Shown here: one piece after another, positions 14,501-57,769 of the stretch | Numbering within the stretch: position 1 is the first letter of the stretch | Layout: each line of letters opens with the position of its first letter | Assembly (NCBI GenBank): GCA_022605955.1 | Contig: JAKCOZ010000001.1 | Location: forward strand, 70,934,520-70,998,519 | DNA: 64,000 bases | Origin: Rallus limicola | Taxonomy: Eukaryota; Chordata; Aves; Gruiformes; Rallidae | Direction of reading: 5' to 3' | Notes under the pieces: model-generated | The model's database searches: none | What the model was told of the DNA's origin: nothing | Seen by the model: only the letters and a program-made list of their open reading frames with translations | Program-made: the position numbers and the translations under genes

Positions 14501-17500
14501 TTTAAGATCAGTCAATATTGCAATCAGTCTGAATATTTGGAGAGAGAATTTGGGGAACAGTTGTCTCCAATAGTTACAGATAAATGAGAGTTTGTGTTAC
14601 GATAGGTATTGTACAACTTAGAGGAGTAAAGATATAATGATTATAGCTTGAGGTTTTCCATGTGATTTGGCAGCTGCTTTTATCCCCTTGTATTAAGGTC
14701 ACCTTGATTTCAGATGCGTTACTGATTTTCTTTATTCTAGGGATGAATCCTGAAGGAAATGTTGCTAACAATGGTTTCAATAGGGAGAATTAATTTGCTA
14801 ACAAATGCTGTTGATCCAGGAAACAAGATACAACTCTGTATAGTGTATCAAAACTACTTCAATTTAAAGGTACTAATTTTTTAGAGCATAGAGGACAAAC
14901 AGATGAGGTGTTTTTATCCTCCAGCAGAGCTTTTGGCTCCACCTAATTCCTGTAGTGAGTTCAATTTTCTCCTAATCTTAATTTTAAAAAAAGAAAAGTA
15001 ATAGTAATGCAAAAGTTCAGGAGCCTATGATGAATACTTCAGCCTAAAAGCCAAGTGCTAACTAAGAGTTAATTCAGATCCTTTATCAAACAAATTGTTT
15101 AATACATATAAATTGTACAGCTCCTTTTATGCCATATATGGAGCACGTACATTATTGAGGGAAATCATAAAAGAAAATTAAACTTTTTTGGCTGCGAGAT
15201 GCTCTAGATAAGTTTGCTCAGCATCCCGAACACAGCAGTCTTGCAGGTTCATGTAAATTCAGCTTGGCATTACCACTTGGGTTTTTTAACACTAAATTAA
15301 AGCTGACCTCTACAACAGAGGTACTTGAGCAGGTGCATTATAAAAAGGGTACACTTCAATTACATTTTAGCAGATTTTTTGAAATCTTAATTATGGTGGT
15401 CTTCTCGTCCTTTTCTGGATGTAAATGCTAATACTGTGAAGTTTTAAAGAAGTTGTTGAAATGAGTTGCTTTTAGTGCGAAGAAATACTCAAGCATTATC
15501 ACTTCAAAATTCAAGTATTAGGCAAGATCATAAAAGCTTATCTTCAATGAGTATCTGTTGGTTTTGGAAGTACTAGGAAGAGAATATATTTCATAGAACA
15601 TTAATTTTGTATTACATATCCTTCTCATACTTCTAACTCCTTGTGGCAACTATGTACACACAATCATAATGATTTCATTGCATTCACTGCACTTTTCTAG
15701 CACTGTGCAGATGTTGGAGTTTACAACACGATTTTCAAGTCGGTAAAAGCTAAAATGCTCTCTGATGCTGCTTGTACTAAAGGATCTCTCAAAACGTGAG
15801 AACTATCTTATACAGTAGGTTCTGAGAGGCAGGAAATTATCTTGAAGGTGTTTGAGAGAGACTTCCACATCTTGTTAAGGAGATAGACTACCTACTACTT
15901 TCCTAGTTGTATTTCTTGCTCTGACAACCCCCATTCCTGAGATGTCCGCATTCAGAAGCGTATTTGAAGAAACTGGATGTTCTCAAAAGATAATCCTCAA
16001 ATTATCATGCCCTTTCTTTTCATGAAGTAGTAAGGACTAGTTCCTTATTTATGTTTCCTTCCTTAATTTAGGATAGTGTTCAAAAATATTACAGGCTCCA
16101 TTTTTGAAGATGATAAAATAACTATATTTAACCTTTCAATAGTTTAAAACTTGTAATGAAAATCTGCCTGTGTTGGGGAACCTCTTTTCTGTTCATCTGT
16201 GTTCAGGGGTCTGTTTTGGCCTTCAGCATAGGCCTAACAAAGAGATATATTCCTTCTTAAGGACACGGTAAGTATAATTTTGTATTCAGTCAGTATCTCA
16301 TATTTGAAATCGAGACCTCTTTCAAAAAGTAAAAGAAAATACACAGTGTTTAGTCCAGAGTACATAAAAAAATGTGTCATTGTTGAAACATTTTCCTTTT
16401 AGTGACGTGTAAATTCATGGAGCTGTTTTTTAGCAACAAGCATAACTTCAGTACCATGTTGGAAATGGAAAAGATGGCTCCTTGCCTTTGGTTAGCACTC
16501 TGTATAATCACTACAGGCATTTTTCTGTCACTTGCATGATGCTTAATACTCTGTAACCTGAAGTTCATTGGTCTTTACACAGAAAAAGGAGGAGGAGGGG
16601 GCTCTGTTAAATGCTCATAGTGTTAAGTCTGTAGTTTGAAATCTCTCCTGCAGGCTTTACTCAGTGGTAGGCTATTGGAGTTAAAAATTGTTTATAATGA
16701 AAAATAGAAACAAAAAAAGTGACAAAGGGTGCAACAATAATTTTAAAATCCCTGAACTTAATCTTCGCAAGTCTGTCTGAATAAAGCTGAAAACATTTGC
16801 ATATTTCTCAGTATGAATCATGATAGCTCAAACTTCTCTAACTTTTCTTTTCCTGACTTTCAAGGCAGAGAAAAAATTACCCAGAACACTTTAATGGGAA
16901 TGAACTTGAAATTGAACCACTTAACATTGTGTAGTGGTGGTCATTTTAAAAAAAAATAAAATCAAACTTTCCTGATTAAATACCACAGAAACAATGAAAT
17001 CTTCTAACACCTTTGTATATTTTAAAACTAAAACCTAGTGATGAGGTGACTTCTGTGCAGACTGGTGTTGGGGATTCACAGTAAGATCTTGCAGTGTTGC
17101 CATGCCCTGGTCATATATTTGATTGGCATACAGCAGGAGTGTTTGAACAGTGCTGTCCAGCTTTGAGCAGAGTGTTGTAAATGCAGGTGCAGGCTGTATC
17201 TGCAGAGCTGGATTCTTTTTTTTTTTCCTGGCGTGGTTTATTCTTCTTACTGCATCATCGCACATACCTCTGAGAAGTATAATCTTAACTTAAAATTGGA
17301 AACATCTGCAAAGCCTCTGAAGGTGGTTGATTACTGGGTAAAAGAAAAAAAACAAAAGCACAATTAAAATACCCCTTCACAGACTGAACTACCAGGTAGA
17401 GAATAAAAAAAACAGTTTTCCTCAAAGTCAGTATTTAGCTATTAAAGGCATTTCCTGGTTAATAAGAAAAAATGAAGAGGAAGGCTACACTGGCAGCATG

Positions 17501-19934
17501 TGGGAGTTTTTAGGGACAGCTAGGTCTTGAATCTGGGAAGACCCCTAGCATGTCTAGTAGCAAATTAAGGGGAAGAATGATAGGACATGAGCTAGTTCTC
17601 GGACAACTACATCTCTCTTCCATTGCAACTCATGCCTGCAGTAAAGACATGCAATTCTGAGAGATCCCCAAGAGGCTTGAAGGGTTCAGTTTTGTTGTCT
17701 CTGAGTATAAAATCGGACGGAAACAGTGGCTCATAACTTGGGACTATTTGCTCTCGAGTGGGAGAGTGAGATAATGCTTGTACAGATATGAAATGTAATG
17801 AGAGGCTAAGAGCCTGACAGTCTTTGTGTCATTGACTCACACTTCAGAGGTGCATTTCTGTGCTATATGTCTTAAAGATGATTAACCTTAATTGGTAATT
17901 TTGTTTCATTTATTTAATAAAACATTCAAACCGTACTTTATAAAATGTAATTACAAAGATAGCTTTACTTATTTCTTGGATTATGGATTGTGAAATTTAT
18001 ATGTTGTAAAGTTCAAGTCACGCAATGTTGATGTGCCTGGAGACTTTATTTTGAAATGCTGCCTTCTCACTATAGTTGTATGGGTTCTTTGCACATAGGA
18101 AATACCAGGGAAATTTGAACTGCTTTAGTATGTCTTGAATGGGTGGTACTTGCATTGTATGCATGCTATTTTCACTGTGTTTCTATTGCATGCTACACAT
18201 ACAGCATTTAACAAACATGAGTATGGGCGAATATAATCCAGCAAGGAGGTTGTTGGGATCTGAGCAGCCTCTACTCAGGAGGCTTACTGAAGTGACGTTT
18301 CATACCAGCTTCTGACTTGACTGGGGGAGGGGACATGACCCAGAAGCAATTTGCACATGCAGAAGCCCTTTTACTGTGCAGTTCTCTGACTGGGCTGAAG
18401 CCAGGCAGCTCCTTTCCCCAGCTTGCACCATCATCTCTCATGCCCTGGCAGCTCCCATGCCCTCCCCCAGTGGCTCCTACCAGCATCTGGCCACTTCTTG
18501 CTCCTTTTCCTGCTGCCTGGGGGCCACAGAAGTGCGAGAAATCTCTTGTTACTCTTAGTTTGACTGGTACAGGCTAGTACCTTCTTATTATTTAATGTCA
18601 CTATGTTAATTGATAACTGAAAAATGTCTAGGTGACAAAATACTCAGGTATTCAAACTAGAAAATGTAAGAATGTTGCTTCCAGTCTGAGGAGCATGCAT
18701 AATAGGAAATATGCCTATATGGTGTAGTGGTCTGCATTTCCTAGATTCCTTGCAGTGGTGCTTGGGATATAGGGTATACCAAATGTATTGCTGTCAACTT
18801 TCATTTAAAAAAAAATTCATTTGTTGTATGGCTTTGCTAAGTTTAACACACAAGCTAAATTCCCCATGAAGTAATGATTCAGTTTCCTTTTATGGACTTT
18901 TTTCTGGTATTTATTGCTGTAATTGTTTTCTTGGCAAAGACTAAGGGATTTTCTTAAACCTCTGTCAGAGAGGGTGCTAGTCTTTGTATTTGATAGACTA
19001 TCCTGATTTTTATTCTTCAAAGTTTTTCTGATTTGAGACTCTGCCTTCAGAAGTCTAAAGACTGACTTCCCTTGATAACATGCATTCCTATCTCCTGGTT
19101 GCGATTAGATTTCCTGGCACTCATGGTCTGATGCGCTTGTTCCCTACATGCAGGGTGCTAGAATTCCTTAATGTCACTTTAGGAAATAAGTCACTCTTGT
19201 TGACACGTTATGGTTACTTGTTCATTAATTTATGGAGCTGCCTGTGTCAATAGCTGTGATTCTTAACAGGTTTGAGTGCATGATTTCACAGTATTTGTAA
19301 AAAAGTTATGTCACTTTTTTCTGCCCATGTATAAAGTAAACAAATTGCAACTCTGAAGAAACTGGCAGCTCTTCTAGAGCAAGTTCTTTGGTCAGAATAG
19401 AAAACGAAGCAATGTCTAAATTGCTTTATTTAACCAGGGAATATGAGATGTATCATATTCATGGTAGCTCCACTTGGTAGCAAACCGCAGTGGTTTGCAC
19501 TCAAAGCACAGGATGTGTCTGTTTCTGTATAACGAAGTCTCATTTTCTTGCTGGTCTGTTTGGAATAAAACCTCAGCCTTTAGTGAGGAATAAGTAAAAA
19601 TACTATAGCTGAAAGTTTTCTTTATGAGTAGCTAATCCAAGTTGAGTGGTGTCTTTCATATATAACTATTTCACTCCTCAGTCATGAATCTTGGAATCCT
19701 GCTGAGCCAGGTCCATAGTGACAAGTCTTGTTGTTCTAAAAAAAAAAAAGTTTGAAAAGTAACGTGACCAGGTTCTTTTCCCTTCTAGAGGCTTGTAGGC
19801 TGTCTGTTGAGCTTGCTCTATAGTGTCCTTAGAGAAAACACAAGGATGATATTGATGGCCAAAGAGACCATTTGGTTTTCTAAATGTGGATCAATTTGTT
19901 TTCCTTTGCCTCTCATCTTGAGGTCAGTTAAAAC

Positions 19935-20045
19935 AGAGAGGTTGTGTAGCCTCCATCCCTGGAGGTTTTCAAGACCTCACTATATAAAGCTCTGAGCAAC
20001 CTGTGCTGACCCTGCAGGATGATTCTGTCATTTTCTGATTTTTAG
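19935..20045 (+). mobile_element. CR1 LINE, decayed 3' fragment
   Basis: A CCATCCCTGGAGGTTTTCAA segment followed by a diverged tail ending GATTCTGTCATTTTCTGAT. Diverged and with internal loss compared with better copies in this window; assignment by pattern only. Confidence 0.6.
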
Positions 20046-20454
20046 ATTGTGGGCCAGTTTGTCACTTAGAGCCTGCAGTACTAGCCATTGCCTTGCTTTA
20101 AAGCAGCCATGAGAGAATAATTGGAAGAGAGAAGTATTACGTCATGTTGGCACTAAGAACTTGTGTCAGTTCTTTCTGTTCCAAAGTTCTGGAAGTAAGG
20201 CACAGGAGTCACGTCTCCTGTTTGTCATCTGGATTGCACATATTGGGAAATGATGGTGAGGTCTGAGGACAAGGCTGTGTGGTTTTGCCTTCAGGTTTCA
20301 AGTATTTGAAGAAGTGTTTTGACTTCAGATATAGCAATCTATTCTTCCTCATCATAGGATTCATTAAACCAGCGCTGAGACCCTAATAAGATTTTTTTCT
20401 TCTTAATACTATGTATGTTAAATTATGATGATGATTATTTTGAGTATATACTTC

Positions 20455-20610
20455 ATCCTTCAGGAGGGTTGTGGAGTCTTCTCTGGAGATATTCAAGACC
20501 TGTCTGGATGCCTACCTGTGCAATATGTCCTAGGGAACCTGCTTTGGCAGAGGGGGTGGACCCGATGATCTCTTGAGGTCCCTTCCAACCCCTACAATTC
20601 TGTGATCTTC
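20455..20610 (+). mobile_element. CR1 LINE, 3' end fragment
   Basis: Contains TTCTCTGGAGATATTCAAGA, then CTTGAGGTCCCTTCCAACCC and ATTCTGTGAT, the standard CR1 3' terminus. Confidence 0.9.
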
Positions 20611-21401
20611 CAAGTGAGCTCAGAACAAACAGCCGTACCTGTTTCACTGCAAGAGTTCATAAAATAATCTGTTGTTGGGGATAAGCTGAAGGATTACTTC
20701 AAACTGCTTTTCCCCCTCTTCCTGTTGGAAGACACCTTAAGAGCAGCTTTGGGATTTTCTGATTAATTTTAGCATCTTCAAAGTCTGCATTTGTTGCACA
20801 GATTTTTGCAAGTTGCATTGTGCTAATCCCTACCACCTGACACAGGAAGAAAAAGGGAGTTAAAAAAGCATTTAATTCATGGTGAAATATTTTCCTAAAT
20901 TGTTTTCAAGGTAACAGCATCACAGCCAATTTCTTGAGAGCAGAGGCAGCATATTCTATTCAGATGTTTTTGTGTGCAGTACCTTAAGGTTTGCTTACTC
21001 AGTATTAGTTAATATTTTCTAAAATTGTCATGTGTTAAGCTTTCTGGCTATTTATAGCAATGCTTTTGACATTGTTAGGGCACTAGAGAAGAAATTAAAG
21101 GTCTTCAGCATATAGCATTTCTAGAATGTTCCCTTAGATGAAGTTTTAAGAAGTTTCATTTATTCATGGGGTTGTGTCTAAGACCCATAAATTCTAACTC
21201 AAAGAATTGCTTCAAAATCACTGTCAAACTCGAGTATTGTTTGTTTGTACATTCTCTGTAGCTACTATGTATGTACTATCTAGTATATGGTTACTTTTTT
21301 CCACTTGGATTTCATAGCTGATTTTTAGCCTATATAAATGCTCTTAGCTAATGTGTGCTGGGACTTTTCCATGACAAAAGGCAACAAGGGTTCTGAACTG
21401 G

Positions 21402-22482
21402 TGTGGTGGTTGAGCCCTGGCCAAAGGCCAGACGCCCACCAAAATCAGTCTGTTACTCCCCTTCTTAGTTGGACAGGGGAGAAAAAAATATAATTGGGCC
21501 GCTCAAGAGGCAAACTCGTTAATGACGTGGGCAAAACAGACTCAACCAGAGTGCTGAAGGGAAAGTTATCTAATTTATTACACTACACTAAAGAGAAAAC
21601 AGTGAAAACACCAGTCAGGAGTGCAACCAACAATCTTGAAACAAATGCAACCAGGCAAACACTGCCCCCCCCGCACACACACTCCCTCCTCAGCAGGCTT
21701 TAGTCAGAAATTTGCTCCCTTCTTCCCTCCGGGTCACAGCCCAGGAGGGGCAGGGACTGGGGAAAGTGGGGGTCTCGGGAACATCTCCCCCCACCCCTCC
21801 ATTCTAAAGCAGACTTCCCTTTCAGCCGTGATTTTGCTCCCTTCTTCAAGCTGGTTTCCTTCTCGGCCGGGATGGGGGCATCCATTCCACACAGCCTCCC
21901 CCTGCTGCACCGTAGGATCTCACCCACGAGAGCCAGTCCTCCACGAACTTTCTCCAAGGCAAATCTCTTCCCACCGGGCTTCATCTCTGCTCTGGCAGGC
22001 AGGAACAAATCACAGTGTCTCTCAGTCCCAGTCCACCGGGGCTATAGGCCTCCCCCAGCAAACCTGTTTGGCTCATCTCTGTAGGTCGCTTGTGCTGGCA
22101 GGGGCTCATCCCAACGTAAGTCAAGGCATCTTCTCTATGTCTCCACCGGCTCCATCCCGCGTGGAGCCTCTCCACCGGGCAGAGGCAGAGGGGCTCTGCC
22201 TGTTCCATGGGTCCTTTCCTCCGGCTACTCCACGTGCTTCAGCTCGGGCTGCAGGGACAATCTCTTGCCCGGGTACCTGGGCGCCTCCTCCCCCAGCCTT
22301 CCAGGCCTTTTGTGTCTGTCAACTGCTTACACTTATATGCAAATATACATCCCAATGCCCTTAACGGGCCAAACTTTGCAGCCTTCCTGGCACTCGGTGT
22401 TCTGGTGGAGTCTTTGTCTCCTAGATGTAATTCTTTGTAGCACATGGCCCTCTCTCTCAGTAGCCAACTATGCAAAACTGCA
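21402..22482 (-). mobile_element. Solo LTR of an avian endogenous retrovirus family (copy 1, intronic, antisense)
   Basis: About 1.08 kb starting TGTGGTGGTT and ending GCAAAACTGCA, so it has TG...CA ends. It shares start, end and much of the centre (GGACAGGGGA, AGTCCTCCACGAACTTTCTC) with the second copy at 60546. Minus-strand orientation is inferred from AATAAA on that strand (21574-21579) and an AT-rich TATA-like stretch (about 22332-22348) in the order expected for a promoter followed by a poly(A) site. GC- and CpG-rich compared with its surroundings. No internal retroviral genes adjoin it, so it is a solo LTR. A clear target duplication is not visible. Confidence 0.75.
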
Positions 22483-22924
22483 GCAACTAGTAAGGCTTTC
22501 TCTATGCTGCTTCGTCTTTGGTAGTTTATGTGTCCGTGGTGACGAAGGTGAAAACTTGTTTTAAGACCTTTGGCCTTGGTGATTAATAAAATATTGAGAT
22601 TTTGGTTTTTTAATGGAAATGCCAAAGTTCTTTGACACAGGGGAGGAAAATATCCTGAGAAGTATGAAAGTTACGAGATTTCCTTTGCGTTGGCCAAGAA
22701 CATGTTGAGGAAAAGGCGCAGCGCATGATCCAGATGTAGTTTCTATTCAGTGTAGATCTTGAATCCATCTTCTGCGGAAAAGAGGCTTATACCTCTTCCA
22801 TCTTCCGTAACTATTGAATCAGGCCAGTTTCAGAAGACTTTTAGTTAGCAGAGACAGATACACATTTCATATAATATTTGTGAAAATTGGCAAGAAACCT
22901 AAACTGATGTACTTGCTCACCTGT

Positions 22925-23335
22925 TTGGTGAGCTGATTTACTAGTCATTGTGAAGAGAGGCTGAGGGAGCTGGGCTTGTTCAGCCTAGAGAAGAGAAGGC
23001 TGCGGGGGGGACCTCATTGCAGCCTTTCAGTACCTGAAAGAAGCATGCCAACAGGAGGGGAATCAACTTTTTAAAAGGGTAGACAACGGATTAAAGGAGG
23101 GTTTGGATTAGATAATAGGGGGAAGCTCTTTACACAGAGAGTAGTAAGGTGCTGGAACAGGCTGCCCAGAGAGGTGGTGGATGCCCCATCCCTGGTGGTG
23201 TTCAAGGCCAGGTTGAAAGGGTCTCTGTGCAACCTTGTGTAGATCCAGGCCTGGAGGTTGGTGGCCCTGCCTGTGGCAGGGGAGTTGGAATTGTATGAGC
23301 CTTGGGGTCCCTTCCAACCTATGCCATTCTGAAAC
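22925..23335 (+). mobile_element. CR1 LINE, 3' fragment of about 410 bases
   Basis: Starts with the CR1 3' UTR segment GAGAGGCTGAGGGAGCTGGG and continues through GGACCTCATTGCAGCCTTTC and GAACAGGCTGCCCAGAGAGG to a CCCTTCCAACCTATGCCATT terminus. It is the best-preserved CR1 fragment in the upstream region. The terminal motif is diverged from TTCTGTGAT. Confidence 0.92.
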
Positions 23336-24947
23336 TGCTAAGACACTGTGCTGTTACTTGCTCAGGAAGTAGTTGAGGAACCAGAAAAAGGTAGTGTGTA
23401 GGTCCTCTAAGAGTTGGGCCTGATATAGAATCAGAAGATAAAGGCTGGAATGGATGAACCTAAATTGTGGGAATATAGGAACTGGGTGTGTGCACTCCAC
23501 TTGTCTATGAAGTTACTGATTTTGCTGCTTACAGTCTAGCTGACCAAACTACCTACCTTTGTGAGATGCAGGTGGTATTTGTCTCTTGTTGTTTTGATCT
23601 AAATTTCCCAGACTACTGACAGCCTTAGTTGTTCATAGATTTAATTTCTAGAGTGAAATGGAAGACCCTGCAAATCATAGTGCAATAAACGTTCATTGTG
23701 AAACCTCTGCAAATTCACTTGAAGGATGGGAGAACCAAACCCTAACAAAAAATGTGCTAAAGGACTGGCTGCTGTAATAATTCTATTTCATGAGGGTAGC
23801 ATGACTCATACTTATTAATGTTCCTATCTCAGTATTCCGTTTATTTTTAAGTAATGCTATACAAATAGTGTTTTTCTGTGCCAGCTGTTGCTATGACTTC
23901 ATAATATTTCCCTAAATACGCTTGTTCATACTTTCTCACAGCGTAGTATTTGGCACATGAAAACCTTAAATTCATCAGAATTTCCTGAGTGCTGATCACT
24001 TTCATGCTTTTATGGACAAAAATAAAGGATAGCTCTGTGTATTCAGTTTTAGTTGAGGAAGAATAAAAGTATTTGGTTTGGGGTTTGTTGTTTTGTTGGG
24101 CGTTTTTTTTGAAGGGAAAAAAGGCCCCGCAACCTGTTCCCTCATTTAAGAAAATGTTCCTCTGTGTCAACTTTTCCCATTTTCCATGTAGCTTTTCAGA
24201 GTAAACTTCCAGCCCTGGTATAGTTCAGGCTATTTTGTTAAAATTAACTGGACGCTGTATTACTTCAGAACACTTTTATTGTGTTTTCCTTTTGTAAGTG
24301 GAGGGGGAAAATACTTGTTTGCTTTTGAGGGGTGGGATGGGTGACTTGTTAAAATTTTCCTTTAAGTTTATACTTTTGCTTGAGATGCTGAACTCTACCA
24401 TCATCTGCCTGATCTCTTGCAAATGGCAGTAAACACGCTGGCTGCAGATCTTGGTGTACTATAGGAAAACAACTATAAAACCCTTCCTGAGAACCTTTGG
24501 TACGTGCGTGGCATGTTTGGGTCACACGCTTGCTTCAGTTCCTTGTTTGGTTGTGTTAGTGCTGCCCACACAAGGGGGAAAAGCAAGAGGACATGAACAG
24601 TTAACCTAGTCCAGCTAGCAGTGTTTATTGATCTAACAAGTTGACTTTAAACTCTAGGTCTCCCTTTGACTGGATAAAATTACACCAGAAATTATGGTTA
24701 AAGATACCACTGCAAAACTGTGTGTTTTTGTGGTGAAAACTTTAAACCAAACTTAGAAAAAGCCATTTAATGTCATACTAGGCTTTTGAGTTTTCCCAAC
24801 TGATTGCAAGTTTATGGCACTTTTGTTTCATCCTGGTACTGCTTTTGGCTATCTAAGAAAGACTATCAGGTAATATAAACACAAAGGTGATCTCTGCTTA
24901 CCTTAATGTTTTGTAAGGATTAAAAGGGCTAAAATTTACTTGGAAAG

Positions 24948-24995
24948 AACTCATTCCATATATGAATGAGTTTCTCAGCATGCTGCTGAGAAACT
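24948..24995. repeat. Two overlapping perfect inverted repeats
   Basis: First: AACTCATTC (24948-24956) and GAATGAGTT (24964-24972) around a 7-base CATATAT loop. Second: AGTTTCTCAGCA (24969-24980) and TGCTGAGAAACT (24984-24995) around TGC. The arms share four bases, so the two hairpins are mutually exclusive alternatives at their junction or stack with shortened stems. Confidence 0.9.
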
Positions 24996-27180
24996 GATGA
25001 TTGGATAGTCTTTTAACACACTTTTTCCTCTTGGTTTAATAAAAGCACAGGTGGAAAAGCAGGTATTGAAGTTTTTTTTGGTCTGGTTTTATTTTTGTAA
25101 TTACTAATAACAAGTTGAAGATTGTTACACTGAGATGGAAAAATACCTTTGTCTCAATGCACTCTCTTCCTTTATATTAGTTGCCGTTTCACAGAACCCT
25201 TCCTGTATTTTTTTGACTGTCTTTTCAAAACAAAAATCTAACAATTGATGGCCCTGTTTTCAGTTGGGTATTCAGTGCTAAGGTTATTTAAGCTCTCTGT
25301 GTATTGGATGAAAAACTGTTCAAGAGAAACAGCTTGTCTTACCAGCTAGAGCAGTTCTTTGTTCATTTCAGGCTGTGACTGTCCAAACAACTGTGGTGTT
25401 TCAGTAGCTAGTTTTTGTTACAAACAAGTGGTGATGCCTATTCTTAGGGCACAGTTATTTTCACAGCATCCAAGAAATGGGAAGGTAGTGTTGAATGCTC
25501 CTTGGTGGTGGAGGCTTTCCACTCGGGTTCTCTCGGCAGCATGTCATAACTACTTGGTTGCAAGGTAGGCCAGGTTTGCAGGCATTTTCTACTCTCCTTT
25601 TCGAAGTGGCCCCACTGCATTAAGGGAAGAAAGATTCATAGGGCAAAAGAGAGGGGGAGCTTCACCCTATAGTCTGGTGATAAAGGTGTTTTATCCCAGA
25701 AGGTGTGGTAAAATCTGTTTACCTGCATATAAGCCCTGGCAGTAGGTGTAGGCAAACTTGATAGGAGAAAGCTGAAGGGAGAACTTGATGAAGTACCTGT
25801 AGAGATTAGGTAGGGATTTGCATATGTGTGTCGTGGGAGGGAGCAGTTTCCTTCATCTCCTACCTCTTGGTCTCCATCCCGCAAACCACAGTTGTGGATG
25901 TAAGTGCCTGAATTTTTGCCTCAGTACTGTTTCTGATACTTACCTTAAATGATAGCTTGGAGTAACCATATCATTTTTTCCTCAGTACACTGAGCTTTAT
26001 AAACAGTCATCTCCTTCATGTTTTCCTTCCATGTAGCTGTGTCAGAATGCTTGAATTGTTGAAGTAATGAGTGACTTTTACTAAAAAGATCAGAATTTGA
26101 AGTTAATATTTTTGCTTGTTTTTCTAAAAGAAAGCAATGAAATAGTATGGAAATGTCACAAATAAAATGCAGGAAAACTAGGCATGGGAGTTTCAACTAA
26201 CAGGGAAAGTAATTGTCAGCTTCAAGGAGACATTCTGTCATAGAGCCTATAATCTTTTACTTGGTGTATGTGCAACAGTAGATATCTGCATCGTACCATC
26301 ATTTATAATCTACCATGCCCTTGAAAATGCACAAGTGGGCTGGCAAGAAAATAACAAGTAGACCATGTACTTACTAGCCCCATAAGAGATCTGGTCAGAG
26401 ATGGTTGGGTGTGATAATTGAGGCTAACTGAGTATCAGAAACTGTGCTGAGACTTTCAGGAAGGTGTCTGGTCTCATGTCCTGCACTTGATTTAGGTAGC
26501 TGCGATGCTCTTCACCTTGTTCTTGCTTTACAGTCTTGCTGAGGAAGCTCTTGTTTTGATTTGTGGATGCCTTTTAGATTCCAAGTAGATGATTTCAATC
26601 TAAAATTTTCACGGAAATAAAACCTCATCTGTCTAAAAAGAGTATTGATTTATTTTTCTTTAAGTCAGCAAACATTTCTGGCCTTAAATATTTGCAGTGG
26701 GTTTCATTATCTAACAGTTTTCTAGTGGAAAAGGAATAGGAGGCAGTGCAGGTTATTGTATCAGGAGCTAAGGACGGTTGGCTCGCTCTCAGGGAATGCT
26801 TTGAAGCAGAATACTTACCAAGTAAGCATCGCTCTGCTTGATCTTTTGGTTGTAATAGGAAATTTTATGACAAACTCAAGAGTTTGGTGACATTTGATAT
26901 AAGATGATGGATTTCTGGACAACAAATGTCGTAAGAGCCAAGAACTGTGTGCAGTAGAGCAGTGTTCTGTTGCACAATGCGGTTATTTACATGCCCTGAG
27001 GGGGTTACCTCTTGTTTTTATCTGAAATAAATATAAAAGAATTGAAGGATGTTATCTAACCTCATTTTTCTTTTGATAACTGTTTTCCATGTTAATGTTA
27101 ATAAATAATTTCTTCTTTCTTTTTTACAGATTCTGAAGGTGTTTAAGCTCTGAATACTTAGAAGATCTTCACGCATAGAA

Positions 27181-57305
<30,125 letters not shown>

Positions 57306-57718
57306 ATTCACAGAATGCACCTCTTACTATTTCAGTGTATGTGGAAATAGTCTTATGAATCAAATCATCTGCACATTTCATTGCTGTTCAAGGTGACAAA
57401 GTCTGCATTGTCTGAAGGACCCATAAAGAGGAGTAGGACATTAGTGGCACTCTGCTGGTAACAAAAAGGGTTGGTGTGCAGGGCCTCTTGGCAAGGCATT
57501 CCAGCAAAATGTTGGTGGAAGAATGAGACCGTGTCTCTTACTGGTATGCAAACTGTACTGTGGTGGCTTGGGTATTTTTTATATAGCATCTGAATCTTTT
57601 TGGATATTGTGAGAGCTTTTTTGTTGACTGGCCGTGGTTAACATAGTAGTGCTTGTGATGGCTAGCTGAAAGTTTTCTCCTGTCTCTCCCACCATTCATT
57701 ACTGCAGCTTTCAATCTA

Positions 57719-57724
57719 AATAAA
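57719..57724 (+). terminator. Possible distal poly(A) signal
   Basis: AATAAA about 430 bases after the preferred site and just before an antisense CR1 remnant. It could give a longer PACSIN2 3' UTR. The only support is the hexamer. Confidence 0.25.
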
Positions 57725-57769
57725 GTGCTAGGGGTTCTATGCTGCATGTCCCTTTTGGCGAAGGCACCT

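Larger units (their letters stand above)
1..27129. other. Non-coding: probable first intron and/or upstream flank of PACSIN2
   Basis: AT-rich DNA with stops in all frames. No coding exon of PACSIN2 or of any neighbour was recognised. The non-coding exon(s) that must splice to 27130 were not located, and no CpG-island promoter is seen apart from CpG in the LTR at 21402-22482. Recognisable content is limited to the CR1 pieces, the LTR, homopolymer runs and hairpins listed separately. Short open frames here have no family match I recognise. Confidence 0.7.

Noticed and set aside
21621..22364. 247-codon open frame on the + strand, and several others overlapping it on both strands
   Set aside because: It lies wholly inside the LTR at 21402-22482. 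GC-rich LTR sequence has few stops, the product is low-complexity (proline/serine rich), and it matches no retroviral or cellular protein I know.
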